A DNA stretch of 64,000 bases from Cytophagaceae bacterium (GCA_016722655.1 JADKIR010000004.1:930001-994000); one strand, 5' to 3'. Counted from the first letter of the stretch, positions 18,017 through 26,819 are shown. Notes: generated by a model from the letters alone, not told the origin. Made by a program: numbers and translations.

Positions 18017-18808
18017 TTAAAAAGGAATGGTTAAATGGGCTCTGGTGCCTTTGGGGATTCCTTTTTCAAAGCTTAAAGTGCCATTCATCAAATGGGCACG
18101 GTGAATCAGATTACTCAAACCTGCCCCACTCTTATAGCCACTTTGCTGAATTTTTGTCTGAAAATCGAAACCAATACCATCGTCAACCACCTCCAAATTA
18201 AGGCATTGCGGGGATTCTACCAAATTTACGGTAATATTTTTTGCCTGTGCGTGCTTGAGACAATTCTGGAGTAATTCCTGAAAAATTCTAAAAATCAGAA
18301 TTTCATTTTTGGGATTAATGGCTGTTTCACCTTTGTCAAAATTAAACTCCAAATTGTATATTCCGAGGTATTTGACCCTTTCGAGCTCAAAATTTATTGC
18401 CGATACCAGACCTTCCTGCAATAAGTTATCACTATTGAGGCTTTTAGAGAGGGCCCTGATATCGGTAAGAACATTGGCAACAAAAGACCTTGCATCTGAT
18501 ATTTTTTTATTATTCGGTATCTCTTCAGTGAGATTATTGAGCTGAATTTTCACTAAAGTGAGCATCTGCCCCACGTTGTCGTGCAGCTCACGGCTGATGT
18601 GTTTCATGGTGCTATCCTGAATCTCGTTTTCGGCGTTGAGGATTTCCTGTTCAAATTGTGCCTGGAGTGCGGCTTTTTCGAGTTTGTGTTTTTGGAGGCG
18701 GTTTTGATGGACAAAGAAAAAGGAGATGATGAAGATCACCAGAAGTATTACTATCAAAATGATTGCAACAACAGTAACAAATAGCTCACTATAGTATTCT
18801 CCTTTCAT
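18017..18808 (-). CDS. Sensor histidine kinase (HisKA_3 / NarX-like)
   Basis: 263 residues with one N-terminal membrane helix (about 9-33) and almost no periplasmic part, then a coiled coil, a HisKA_3 dimerisation domain with phospho-acceptor H76 (ISRELHDNVGQ) and a HATPase domain (N box near LLQNCLKHA, G1 VVDDGIGFD, G2 GAGLSNL). With so little outside the membrane, the signal may come from the membrane or from the membrane protein encoded just upstream, whose end overlaps this start by 20 bases. Confidence 0.92.
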   Translation of the reverse strand: MKGEYYSELFVTVVAIILIVILLVIFIISFFFVHQNRLQKHKLEKAALQAQFEQEILNAENEIQDSTMKHISRELHDNVGQMLTLVKIQLNNLTEEIPNNKKISDARSFVANVLTDIRALSKSLNSDNLLQEGLVSAINFELERVKYLGIYNLEFNFDKGETAINPKNEILIFRIFQELLQNCLKHAQAKNITVNLVESPQCLNLEVVDDGIGFDFQTKIQQSGYKSGAGLSNLIHRAHLMNGTLSFEKGIPKGTRAHLTIPF

Positions 18809-19418
18809 CTAGAACATTTTTCCCAAGAAATAAACTAAAAATAAATGAAATATATAAAACATCATTTGAAAGAAACCTGAATATAGAGAATGTGCCATCT
18901 ATACTTTTGTATTTAGAATTGAGAAAATTATAGGATCCCAAAAGAAGAATATTTATTGAGCAAAAAAATATTAATCCAATACTTATCGAGAAAAGTCTGT
19001 AGTTGTAAAATGTAACCTTTTCATTTGGATTCTCTAATATTTTAAAAAGGTATAAACTCGCAAGGAAAACTTGGGTAAGACAAAAAATCACAAAACTATT
19101 TGTCCCAAAATCGATATCGTATTTTTGGATAAAAAAACTATTTAAAATCATCAAAATTGTTTCGAAAATAATTAAATTTAAAATCCATTTCTTCTTCAAT
19201 TCTTGATAAAAAATTAAACTAAAAAGAATATTTTCGAAAGGCATGAAAATATGAAATATGAAGATATTTGACTTATTAATTTTGAAAAGCTGATAAGATG
19301 CTGTTTCAACTACTATCGTTAAAAGTAAAATTAATAATATAGGCCAATTTGCGATTTTAAATTTAATCGCACCAAGGATAAGACCCAAAAATAATATCAA
19401 ATAATATGTTTGATACAT
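18789..19418 (-). CDS. Unknown multi-pass membrane protein, possible kinase partner
   Basis: 209 residues, six to seven hydrophobic segments across almost the whole length (about 3-20, 25-42, 52-70, 78-94, 108-124, 138-160, 185-200). No family recognised. AT-rich with many Asn/Ile/Phe codons. The frame overlaps the kinase start by 20 bases, which suggests translational coupling. Given that the kinase has no sensor domain, this protein could be the sensing module, but that is inference. Confidence 0.7.
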   Translation of the reverse strand: MYQTYYLILFLGLILGAIKFKIANWPILLILLLTIVVETASYQLFKINKSNIFIFHIFMPFENILFSLIFYQELKKKWILNLIIFETILMILNSFFIQKYDIDFGTNSFVIFCLTQVFLASLYLFKILENPNEKVTFYNYRLFSISIGLIFFCSINILLLGSYNFLNSKYKSIDGTFSIFRFLSNDVLYISFIFSLFLGKNVLDERRIL

Positions 19419-19424
19419 ACCAAC

Positions 19425-20030
19425 CTATTTACATGGAGGCTTACAAGGTTGAACGTATTCTATTACATAATTATCATTGGCGATGTTAGAATAGTCAGTA
19501 TTTATAACTTTTCCTATTTCGATATTCTTTTTGGTCTTTATTTTGTATTTATATTCATTTCTACTAGTATTAATAGTATCCACTCCAAAAATCATTATCG
19601 TCATTGATTTCCTCTTTGTTATAGTATCTTCTCTTTCTCCAAGTCTAAACCAAACTTCCTCAATTGGATTGTCTAATTTAGAAATTTCATTTTGTTTAAT
19701 TATTACGTCTTCTAAAAGTTTCGCATTAACTTGCCATCCACCAATATTATTATTCCACCACATAGCCTTTAATGAATCCCATTTTATGGGTCGTTCCAAT
19801 TTTTGAACAAAATTTTGAGTAAATTTCTTTTCATCTAAAGAATCAATAACTTTCCCAGGTTCAGTAATTCCATTTCCTGCAATAGGATAAAAAACCATTG
19901 TATTATTCTCTGGGAAAAAAATGAATTCTTTTAATCCGGGAACAAAAACCAACCCTATAATAATTATTAATAATGAAAATAAGATTCCAGGAATAAGCTT
20001 TTTAATTTCTCTCACTAACAATTGTTTCAT
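19425..20030 (-). CDS. Unknown single-pass membrane-anchored protein
   Basis: 201 residues with one N-terminal membrane helix (about 14-36) and a soluble, probably periplasmic, remainder ending in CKPPCK. No domain recognised. First gene of a five-gene run (this, membrane protein, kinase, regulator, TfoX-N), with 6 bases to the next gene. No consensus promoter was found upstream. Confidence 0.68.
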   Translation of the reverse strand: MKQLLVREIKKLIPGILFSLLIIIIGLVFVPGLKEFIFFPENNTMVFYPIAGNGITEPGKVIDSLDEKKFTQNFVQKLERPIKWDSLKAMWWNNNIGGWQVNAKLLEDVIIKQNEISKLDNPIEEVWFRLGEREDTITKRKSMTIMIFGVDTINTSRNEYKYKIKTKKNIEIGKVINTDYSNIANDNYVIEYVQPCKPPCK

Positions 20031-20156
20031 AATTTGAAAGTAATTTATTTTTATCTAAATAATTCTTAATTTTTATATTCCCCCCGTGAAAAACACCCTT
20101 TTTTAATGCAAAAATAATTTCTTACCTTTTCGGTTTTGTTTTGTAAATCGCATATT

Positions 20157-21995
20157 ATGAATACATTCCGGGCTAAATCACTTCTGGTTATATTGCTGTG
20201 GCTATTTGGAGCAAATACTTCCTTTGCTCAAAATGTGCCTGTCCTCAACCTCAATACCGAAAATATAGAAATAAAATCTACCGAATGGCTTCTGAGCAAA
20301 AATGATGAGGTTACCATTCCCCATTCCGGGAAGTTTACACCAGCCACCAAGGAAGTCAACTTTGGCCTGGATACTTCGGTGCTATGGCTTAAGGTAATAG
20401 TCTTCAATCCAACCCATTTGGAACAAAAAGCCGTTTTCTCCTCCGACCAGGTCATACTCGAAGACGTACGTTTTTACAAAAAAACTGCCGGAAAATGGAC
20501 ACAGGAAAAATCGGGCTGGGGTATTCCGGTAGCACAAAAATCCTATCCTTACACTTTTCACTCTTTTGATTTTACGCTGAAACCTCTTCAAACTGACACC
20601 TTTTTTTTCAGAGTAAAAAACCAGTATCAGGTGCTCAAACTCCCCTTGACGGCCTTCACGCCTTCTGCCCATATTCATCATACACACCAATACCTGTTAC
20701 TTGACGGGATGGTCACCATGGCATTGATTACGGCCATATTGTATTGCCTTTATAACTTACTTTTCTCAGGTAAAGACCATCGAACACTCTGGTCGTATCT
20801 TTTGTATGCGGTCAATTTTCTGTTGTTTTTCACGATTCGTATTTCCGGTCCCAACTTCGTGTCTGAGGCCATAAATCCTTTGGTCAATTATTATGTCAAT
20901 ATTTTAATCTTCATCAGCACCTATACATTTTTCAGGTTTGGAATCCTTTTCATTGACCCTGACCGCAAGTGGCTTAACAAATCTATTTTGCTTATTATCA
21001 ATATTTTGTTCATAATCACTATCTTTATTTCCATCCCTCCTACCTGGTCTAATATCCCGGTTTTGATCATGATAAAGGAAGCTTTTTTCATTTTTACCAT
21101 CGCTTACCTTATATTTTATTTGCTCAGGGCGTTTCGGCATTCGGTTATTGCCCGAGTGTATTTTTTCATGGCCATGCCGCTGATAGTTTCCGGCTTGCTG
21201 GAAGGTCTCACCAATACTTTTGGATTATTTTCTTTACCTTCTTCTTTTTTCTCGGCTTTTAGAGTAGCGATTTGCGTAGAGATGCTGTACATATTTTTTG
21301 CCTTAATATTCAGAGAAAGAGAATTAAACAGAAACATACAAGGCAAGCTGGTGCAAAGTGAGCTCGCCCTGCTCAATGCCGAAATCAATGCCCAGGAAAA
21401 TGAGCGACGAAGAATAGCCGGCGACCTCCACGATGACCTTGGAGGTACCCTTTCCACTTTGAAAAGAATGATTTTGGATCAGTTGGAGCCCATCACACAG
21501 TCAAAAGCCCTCAGCCCGATTAGAACTTTGATGGAAAAAGCTGCAGGAGACCTGAGAAGAATCACCCATGACCTCATGCCACCTGATTTCGAAAGAACCC
21601 GGCTTTCAGATGCTGTCATGGCATTGGTAAATTTTAATAATCAACCCGAAAGACCCGCTGAATTTATCCTTTCAGGAAACTATATACCCCTAAAAAAAGA
21701 AACCGAAATACAAATTTACAGAATTATAAGCGAGGCCATCCAAAACATTAATAAGCACAGCGAAGCAAAAAGTTTTACGGTACAACTTATCTATAGTACT
21801 GATGAGCTGACAGTTATGATTGAAGATAATGGGAAAGGATTTTCTGAAAATGTACAAAAAGCAGGGCTCGGCTTAAAAAATATGCAGCTGCGTGCACAAA
21901 AATCGGGAGCAATTATTACTTTTGATAGTAACCCTAACGGTACCACTGTAATATTAGAACAACCTATAAATGAAGTCGCGGATTCTGATAGCTGA
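20157..21995 (+). CDS. 7TMR-DISM sensor histidine kinase
   Basis: 612 residues. Signal peptide (1-25, ending SFAQ), an extracellular 7TMR-DISMED2 beta-domain (about 30-160, a carbohydrate-binding-like fold in this family), seven membrane helices (about 180-385), a coiled coil, a HisKA_3 domain with phospho-acceptor H425 (RRIAGDLHDDLGG) and a HATPase domain (HKHSEAK; EDNGKGF; GLGLKNM). The open frame starts seven codons earlier, but the ATG at 20157 gives the better signal peptide. TACCTTTT at 20123-20130 is a one-mismatch -7 element. It overlaps its response regulator by 26 bases. Confidence 0.93.
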   Translation: MNTFRAKSLLVILLWLFGANTSFAQNVPVLNLNTENIEIKSTEWLLSKNDEVTIPHSGKFTPATKEVNFGLDTSVLWLKVIVFNPTHLEQKAVFSSDQVILEDVRFYKKTAGKWTQEKSGWGIPVAQKSYPYTFHSFDFTLKPLQTDTFFFRVKNQYQVLKLPLTAFTPSAHIHHTHQYLLLDGMVTMALITAILYCLYNLLFSGKDHRTLWSYLLYAVNFLLFFTIRISGPNFVSEAINPLVNYYVNILIFISTYTFFRFGILFIDPDRKWLNKSILLIINILFIITIFISIPPTWSNIPVLIMIKEAFFIFTIAYLIFYLLRAFRHSVIARVYFFMAMPLIVSGLLEGLTNTFGLFSLPSSFFSAFRVAICVEMLYIFFALIFRERELNRNIQGKLVQSELALLNAEINAQENERRRIAGDLHDDLGGTLSTLKRMILDQLEPITQSKALSPIRTLMEKAAGDLRRITHDLMPPDFERTRLSDAVMALVNFNNQPERPAEFILSGNYIPLKKETEIQIYRIISEAIQNINKHSEAKSFTVQLIYSTDELTVMIEDNGKGFSENVQKAGLGLKNMQLRAQKSGAIITFDSNPNGTTVILEQPINEVADSDS

Positions 21996-22593
21996 CGATC
22001 ATCAACTGTTTGGCAATGGTTTGAAAGAACTGTTGAGTAAAGAGAGCTATCTGCAGGTTTTTGGCCCGGAAAAAACACCTCAAAGCATCATTCATGCTGT
22101 AAAGCTGCATCACCCCAGCATTCTTTTGCTCGATGTCAACCTCGATGGCATCAATGGTATTGAGCTTGGGGAAATTTTGAAAAAAGATTATCCCGAAATG
22201 GCCATTATCATCATCACGATGTATAATCAGGCTCATCTTATTGAGAAAAGTAAAAATGCCGGACTGGATGGTTATCTGCTCAAAGACTGCGAAACCGATG
22301 TGCTGCTTCAAAGTATCAACCGGATACTTAACGGAGAGAAGATTTTTGTTACCCAAAAAGATTACGATGTTACACCAGTAGTAAAAGACGACTTCCTGCT
22401 ACAATATCAGCTTACCGAAAGAGAAAAGGAAATCATAAAGCTTCTGACTCAGGGCAAAAGCAATACCGAGATTGGCGAAAGCCTTTTCCTGAGTTTTCAT
22501 ACCATTAAAACCCACAGGAAAAACATCTATAACAAGTTGGGAATCAGTAATCTTATAGAGCTGGTAGAAATAGCTCAAAAGATGCATTTATAA
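21970..22593 (+). CDS. NarL/LuxR-type response regulator
   Basis: 207 residues: receiver domain with DD at 9-10, phospho-acceptor D55 (ILLLDVNLDG) and Lys of YLLKD, then a LuxR helix-turn-helix (TEREKEIIKLLTQGKSNTEI; LSFHTIKTHRKNI). It starts inside the end of the kinase gene. NarL-like heptamers (TACCC-type) occur 16-60 bases after its stop, before the next operon, making that operon the obvious candidate target. Confidence 0.93.
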   Translation: MKSRILIADDHQLFGNGLKELLSKESYLQVFGPEKTPQSIIHAVKLHHPSILLLDVNLDGINGIELGEILKKDYPEMAIIIITMYNQAHLIEKSKNAGLDGYLLKDCETDVLLQSINRILNGEKIFVTQKDYDVTPVVKDDFLLQYQLTEREKEIIKLLTQGKSNTEIGESLFLSFHTIKTHRKNIYNKLGISNLIELVEIAQKMHL

Positions 22594-22603
22594 TTCACAC
22601 CGT

Positions 22604-22651
22604 AAAAATACCCTTCCATTTTACCTGAAAAATACCCAGTGATTTGGGGTG
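22604..22651 (+). promoter_or_regulatory. Cluster of NarL-like heptamers before the oxygenase-like/GNAT operon
   Basis: AAAAATACCC occurs twice in direct repeat (22604-22613 and 22628-22637, 24 bases apart). The second copy forms an inverted pair with TGGGGTG at 22645-22651. The halves TACCCTT and TACCCAG resemble the NarL half-site TACYYMT. The cluster lies 60-110 bases before the ATG at 22712, where an operator is expected. Confidence 0.45.
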
Positions 22652-22711
22652 TTTTAATAATGTAATCTTCAAAAAAACAGACCCAATTTTGGCTATCAAA
22701 CTTTATACAAA

Positions 22712-23401
22712 ATGATAGCAAAAGAAATCAGTACTTTTAATGTCCTTCTGGGAAAGAAGGTGGACGAAGCCAATGTATTGTTTGAGAGAAAACTCAAAAA
22801 GTACCTCTCCGGAGGCCTGAAAAAAGAACAGTACATCAGGTATTTGCAGATGCAGTATCACCTGACCAAAGGAGTGCAGCAAAGTTTTATGGCTGTGGCA
22901 GCCAGCCCGGAAGTGAGAAGCTACAAAAAACTCCGGCAGTTTTTGGTGCGGTTTGCCTGGGAAGAAGAAATGCATTACAAACTGGCCGAAAAAGACCTTA
23001 AGAACTTAGGAGGCGAAACGGGCGAAATGCCTTTTATCGTGCAATTGTGGTGGGCATACCAAAAAGAGGCTATCGCCCAGAGACCGCTGGAGAGGCTCGG
23101 TGCAGCATCAATTCTTGAAAATGTGGGCAACTATGCCGCCCCACTGATCAAAGATTTATTTGCCAATGCTGATTTTATCAATAATCAGAACACCACCTTC
23201 ACCCGTGTACACATGCATGAGGAACTGCCGCACGGCGACCAGATAATGGAAGTGTTGGGCAATGAAGACTTCACGGCTTTACATCAGAGGCAGATCCTCG
23301 AAGGAGCCGAAAAGGCCACCTGGCTCTATGCCGACCAGATTTACAATTGGATTATCACCGGAAAACTCACCTCAAGTCTCTGCTCATGGAAGTGCGAATA
23401 G
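22712..23401 (+). CDS. Heme-oxygenase-like (diiron oxidase/TenA-type fold) protein of unknown substrate
   Basis: 229 residues, all-helical, resembling the iron-containing redox enzyme / heme-oxygenase-like diiron oxidase superfamily. Candidate metal ligands fall in the right order: E84-E86 and H88 (WEEEMHYK), E136 (ILENVGN), H167/H169 (RVHMHEE), H174 and D176 (PHGDQ). No membrane helix. I cannot assign a substrate; family members oxidise amines or fatty acids or act without metal. The stop overlaps the next gene by 16 bases, so the two proteins are very likely a functional pair. Confidence 0.7.
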   Translation: MIAKEISTFNVLLGKKVDEANVLFERKLKKYLSGGLKKEQYIRYLQMQYHLTKGVQQSFMAVAASPEVRSYKKLRQFLVRFAWEEEMHYKLAEKDLKNLGGETGEMPFIVQLWWAYQKEAIAQRPLERLGAASILENVGNYAAPLIKDLFANADFINNQNTTFTRVHMHEELPHGDQIMEVLGNEDFTALHQRQILEGAEKATWLYADQIYNWIITGKLTSSLCSWKCE

Positions 23402-23937
23402 CCCAAACCGCCCGGGAGCTCTCAGAAATTCATCAAATGTTGATAGAAGTAAATCTGATGGAGCTCCACAAGTCTTACATACAATGGGAAGTAAAAAATG
23501 ACCCCGGTACCATCTGGCTGGCGGCCATTCATGAAAACAAAACCGTTGGCTGTGTGAGGCTGCGATATGGCTGCGATGCCCAATATCTAAAAGAATACTG
23601 GGGGCTTAGCCCGGCAATGATTCTCAAAAACATTGCGATATGCGACCGTCTGGTGGTTTCGGCTGCTCACAGGCATTCAAGAGCAGCATACTTGCTCACC
23701 ACCAATATCTATCAGGTGGCCCTGAAAAATAAGACCGAGCTCACTTTTATGGAGGCCGAAGAGCACCTATTGCCTTTTTACAGAAAGTTGGGTTTTGAAG
23801 TGTACCGAAAAGTAAACCATTCTTATGGCACACGTTTTCAGCTTTTTATCAACCCCAACGATGGTCTGAGGCTGGATTTGTTGAGGAGTCCGTTTAGTTC
23901 CCATTATTATCAATTAAGAAATCAAACAACTGTTTGA
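23386..23937 (+). CDS. GNAT-family acyltransferase (possibly N-acyl amino acid synthase-like)
   Basis: 183 residues from the ATG at 23386 (MEVRIAQTARELSEIH); the frame is open 13 codons further but that part overlaps the upstream gene. GNAT features: strand 1 with ARELSEIHQML, central strand AICDRLVVSAAHRHSRAAYLL (cited in parts: CDRLVVS and HRHSRAAYLL), and the late LPFYRKLGFEVYRK motif. The layout with an early conserved E/R region recalls FeeM/autoinducer-synthase-like acyltransferases more than simple acetylases, but this is weak. Coupled to the heme-oxygenase-like protein. Confidence 0.72.
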   Translation: MEVRIAQTARELSEIHQMLIEVNLMELHKSYIQWEVKNDPGTIWLAAIHENKTVGCVRLRYGCDAQYLKEYWGLSPAMILKNIAICDRLVVSAAHRHSRAAYLLTTNIYQVALKNKTELTFMEAEEHLLPFYRKLGFEVYRKVNHSYGTRFQLFINPNDGLRLDLLRSPFSSHYYQLRNQTTV

Positions 23938-23938
23938 A

Positions 23939-23958
23939 AATACCCCGATTGGGGTATT
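23939..23958 (+). promoter_or_regulatory. Perfect palindrome with NarL-type 7-2-7 geometry before the LytTR gene
   Basis: AATACCCC-GATT-GGGGTATT, a perfect 8-bp inverted repeat one base after the GNAT stop. Read as TACCCCG-AT-TGGGGTA it matches the NarL site TACYYMT-N2-AKRRGTA in 6 of 7 positions per half. No U-run follows, so it is not a good terminator. It shares the TACCC core with the cluster at 22604-22651. Confidence 0.45.
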
Positions 23959-24059
23959 GAACCGGGTTATCAATTACTGTTGATTTGAAGTCCAAAGATG
24001 AAAGCAATGGCTTAGTTCTTCGGGCTACCAGGTTTCCCATTATTAAAATTAAAAATGCC

Positions 24060-24344
24060 ATGAACAAATTAGCCTTCCCGCCACCTCATAACATTGTACA
24101 TCTCGAAGCAGATGTCAATTATACCATCATCCATTTGGTTGATGGTAATAAGGAAATGACCAGCTATACGCTGAAAAAATATGCCCAAATGCCGGAGCTG
24201 GAAGGCTTCAAACGTATCAACCGCAAATACCTTGTGAACCCCTCGGTGATAAGGGAAATCAGAAAAGACAAAAAGAAACACTACGTAATACTCACCAGCG
24301 GCCTGGAGCTGAAGGTGAGTAGGAGGAGGAATAATAGGTATTAA
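24060..24344 (+). CDS. Stand-alone LytTR DNA-binding protein
   Basis: 94 residues from the ATG at 24060; the frame is open to a TTG at 23985 but the extra part is not conserved-looking. It consists of a LytTR domain only (NIVHLEADVNYTIIHL; FKRINRKYLVNPSVIREIRK; LELKVSRRRNN), with no receiver. Such free LytTR proteins bind DNA and act with or without a partner. It follows the GNAT gene by 122 bases including the palindrome at 23939-23958. Confidence 0.85.
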   Translation: MNKLAFPPPHNIVHLEADVNYTIIHLVDGNKEMTSYTLKKYAQMPELEGFKRINRKYLVNPSVIREIRKDKKKHYVILTSGLELKVSRRRNNRY

Positions 24345-24416
24345 ACAATCAGCCGGATTATCCCGAAAAAGCGGCTTAATTACGGAGAGTAGGGGGAATA
24401 TCTTACAAATTATTTT

Positions 24417-25241
24417 ATGAAAATTTTTAAAATTTTATTATTAATCTTTATTGCCGGATTTACATTTTATTCATGTAATGAAAAAGAAATTGAATTTGAA
24501 GAAGTTTCTGATAATGAAGTTTCTGAATTTAATTCGAAAGAATCGACAAATAATATTGGAGTTGGATTATTAAGTAAAGGGGCTGCATGGAAAGAGTGGA
24601 ATAAATATTTTAAAGATTGTATGCAATCCTCAACATTGCAGAAAGCCCAATTTGCAGGATATTCCAACAGTATTAGATTAGGTGATTTAAGATTAAAAGG
24701 CGGGGTGCCTAGCTATTCATTAGATGATTTAGACACTACGGTATTAAAAAAACTAGTAAAGCCTATTGGCAATTTAGCAAATGGGTGTTCGAGAAATCAG
24801 AAAAGGAACAATGATTTATTTGCAGAAATAGGGGCGTCTTTTATAAATGTAGCTGACCCTACTCTTAATGCGGCATTTTCTTGGAATGACTCAATCTCCT
24901 TAAATACCATTAATTTTGTTCAATACGAAATTAATGTATCATTGCTAAAAAGAGAGTTAAATGAAAATGAAAGATTGAAAGACTTTAAGAAGGAATTAAA
25001 AGAAAAAGGCAGTAGAGTTGTTGCCCAATTGATGAAATGTAAAAATGCAACATTTACAATTAACTTAAACAGAGAGCTTGCAGATACATTAGGGGTAAAA
25101 TTAGATAAAGGATTACTTGAAAAAGTCAAACTGGGTGATGCGAATATTGATGTTAATTTCAAAAGAATAAATAAAAAGCAAATACAAGGAAGTGTAACGG
25201 ATGAATTTGTTATATTTATGAATATGATAAAAATTAAATGA
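24417..25241 (+). CDS. Unknown lipoprotein
   Basis: 274 residues with a lipoprotein signal (IAGFTFYSC, Cys at 20) followed by an acidic linker rich in E/S/N and a soluble domain that I do not recognise. Four further Cys could form disulfides. Low GC. It is 10 bases upstream of the M48/FGE-like lipoprotein gene, so the two are probably made together and may act together at the membrane. Confidence 0.7.
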   Translation: MKIFKILLLIFIAGFTFYSCNEKEIEFEEVSDNEVSEFNSKESTNNIGVGLLSKGAAWKEWNKYFKDCMQSSTLQKAQFAGYSNSIRLGDLRLKGGVPSYSLDDLDTTVLKKLVKPIGNLANGCSRNQKRNNDLFAEIGASFINVADPTLNAAFSWNDSISLNTINFVQYEINVSLLKRELNENERLKDFKKELKEKGSRVVAQLMKCKNATFTINLNRELADTLGVKLDKGLLEKVKLGDANIDVNFKRINKKQIQGSVTDEFVIFMNMIKIK

Positions 25242-25251
25242 ATTAAATAAT

Positions 25252-26613
25252 ATGAAGAAAAAGAATGCAATAAATAAACTATTGCTTCTAGTAACGGTGT
25301 TTTGTACCATCGGATGTACTTTAAAAGACAATGAGTATAAAACACTGTTTATCTGTTATCTTACCAAAACAGAAATAGAGACTTCTAAAGCAGAAGAAAT
25401 TATTAGCTCTTATGAGAATGATACGTTAAAAAGAAAAAATTTAAATAGAGAACTTAATTTTCTAACAAACAAAATAGGTCTAGGTAGTAATAATGAAATA
25501 TATAGTTTTATCGACGATAAAGCAGGAATGAATGCTTTTTACTTTTCAAATGATAAGACTAATTTTATCGTATTAGGGAGCCAACTCTTAAATAAGCTGA
25601 AAAGTACATCTGAAACTAATATACCAACTGCAAATCAGTTATTTACATTATTGCATGAGTTAGGACATTTCGTTAAAAAGCATAAGGAGAGTAATTATGC
25701 TAATGAATTAGCTGCTGACGCCTATGCGGGAGAAAAGTTAGCTATTTTTTATAAAAATAAAATAGGCGAAATAGAAGTCATAAGTAAACTATTTGATGTA
25801 AAAGAAACAGATAGCCACCCTTCAAAAGAAAAAAGAATGAGTGCTATTTTGGATGCTTATAAAAAGGCAAACGAACAAAATGTAAATGTCATTGATATTA
25901 TACCAAGTCCCAATGAACAATTTGAAGCAGAATATCCAATGTTAAAAATCAAAGGGGAATATTATTGTATGGGGAGCCGCAATGGGAATAGTGACCCTGA
26001 TGCAGATTTGAATATTGAAAGACCACAGCATAAAGTAAAAGTATTAGATTTTAAGATTGGGAAGTTTGAAGTTTCCCAAGAACTTTGGAAGAAATATATG
26101 GGGAATCAGAACAACCCTTCAAATAATTCAGATTGTGACCTGTGTCCAGTAGAAGGAATTACTTTAGCAGCTGCGAAAAAGTTTGCCGAAAAAGTTTCAG
26201 ATGCTACACAAAATTATTATCGTTTACCAACGGAAGAAGAATGGGAATTTGCGGCTCAATATAAAATGAGTGAAGAAGAAATAATAAGTTTACATAAAAA
26301 CAACATAAATGAGATAAGCTGGAATGTATTTAATTCTGAGAAGTTGACAAAGCCAATAGGCAGGAAAAGACACAACAAAAATATAGAATTATATGATATG
26401 ATTGGAAATGTATATGAATGGACAACTTCTAAATATGTGAAGTATGACGAAACTGATGGATCAGAGTCTAATCAATTTGTAATTAGAGGCGGTGGAGTAT
26501 ATAATTCAGAAAATGATTTGAAAGGGTATCGGATTAGGCATAGAAATAAACAAATGTATACAGGTAGATTTCAAGGTACTGGATTTAGATTAGTTCAAGA
26601 ATTTACAAAGTAA
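25252..26613 (+). CDS. Lipoprotein: M48-like metallopeptidase fused to FGE-sulfatase (SUMF1-like) domain
   Basis: 453 residues. Lipobox Cys at 22 (CTIGC). Residues about 30-205 form a Zn peptidase: HELGH (135-139), third ligand E152 in NELAAD, and SHPSKEKRM (188-196), the downstream M48 signature. Residues about 229-447 form an FGE/SUMF1-like domain (MGSRNGN; IGKFEVSQELW; NPSN...CDLCPVEG; YRLPTEEEWEFAAQ; DMIGNVYEWT; IRGGGVYNSEND; GTGFRLV). The catalytic Cys normally present near the end (RVANRN region) is replaced: the stretch reads KGYRIRHRNK. So the FGE part is probably a binding, C-type-lectin-like module and not a formylglycine generator. Confidence 0.82.
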   Translation: MKKKNAINKLLLLVTVFCTIGCTLKDNEYKTLFICYLTKTEIETSKAEEIISSYENDTLKRKNLNRELNFLTNKIGLGSNNEIYSFIDDKAGMNAFYFSNDKTNFIVLGSQLLNKLKSTSETNIPTANQLFTLLHELGHFVKKHKESNYANELAADAYAGEKLAIFYKNKIGEIEVISKLFDVKETDSHPSKEKRMSAILDAYKKANEQNVNVIDIIPSPNEQFEAEYPMLKIKGEYYCMGSRNGNSDPDADLNIERPQHKVKVLDFKIGKFEVSQELWKKYMGNQNNPSNNSDCDLCPVEGITLAAAKKFAEKVSDATQNYYRLPTEEEWEFAAQYKMSEEEIISLHKNNINEISWNVFNSEKLTKPIGRKRHNKNIELYDMIGNVYEWTTSKYVKYDETDGSESNQFVIRGGGVYNSENDLKGYRIRHRNKQMYTGRFQGTGFRLVQEFTK

Positions 26614-26780
26614 TATTATTTTAATCGTACATTAAAACCAATTATCCAAAATACAATATTTTCTACAGATTTTTGGTTCCATATTACTATTTGTTTTAAA
26701 CACATTATAAATCTCAATTCCTCCACAGTTGGAAATCCGAAGTCTTCACAGAAGAATTAGCAATAAGAATTACAAAACAA

Positions 26781-26819
26781 AAAAAGCACACAAACCTCAA
26801 AAAGGCATGTGTGCTTTTT
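26781..26819. terminator. Bidirectional terminator between the M48/FGE gene and valS
   Basis: Perfect 12-bp stem (AAAAAGCACACA / TGTGTGCTTTTT) with a 15-base loop, with A and T runs on both sides; serves the two convergent genes. Confidence 0.8.

Noticed and set aside
24345..24416. Terminator after the LytTR gene
   Set aside because: Only a 5-bp AGCCG/CGGCT stem without a T-run; too weak to call.
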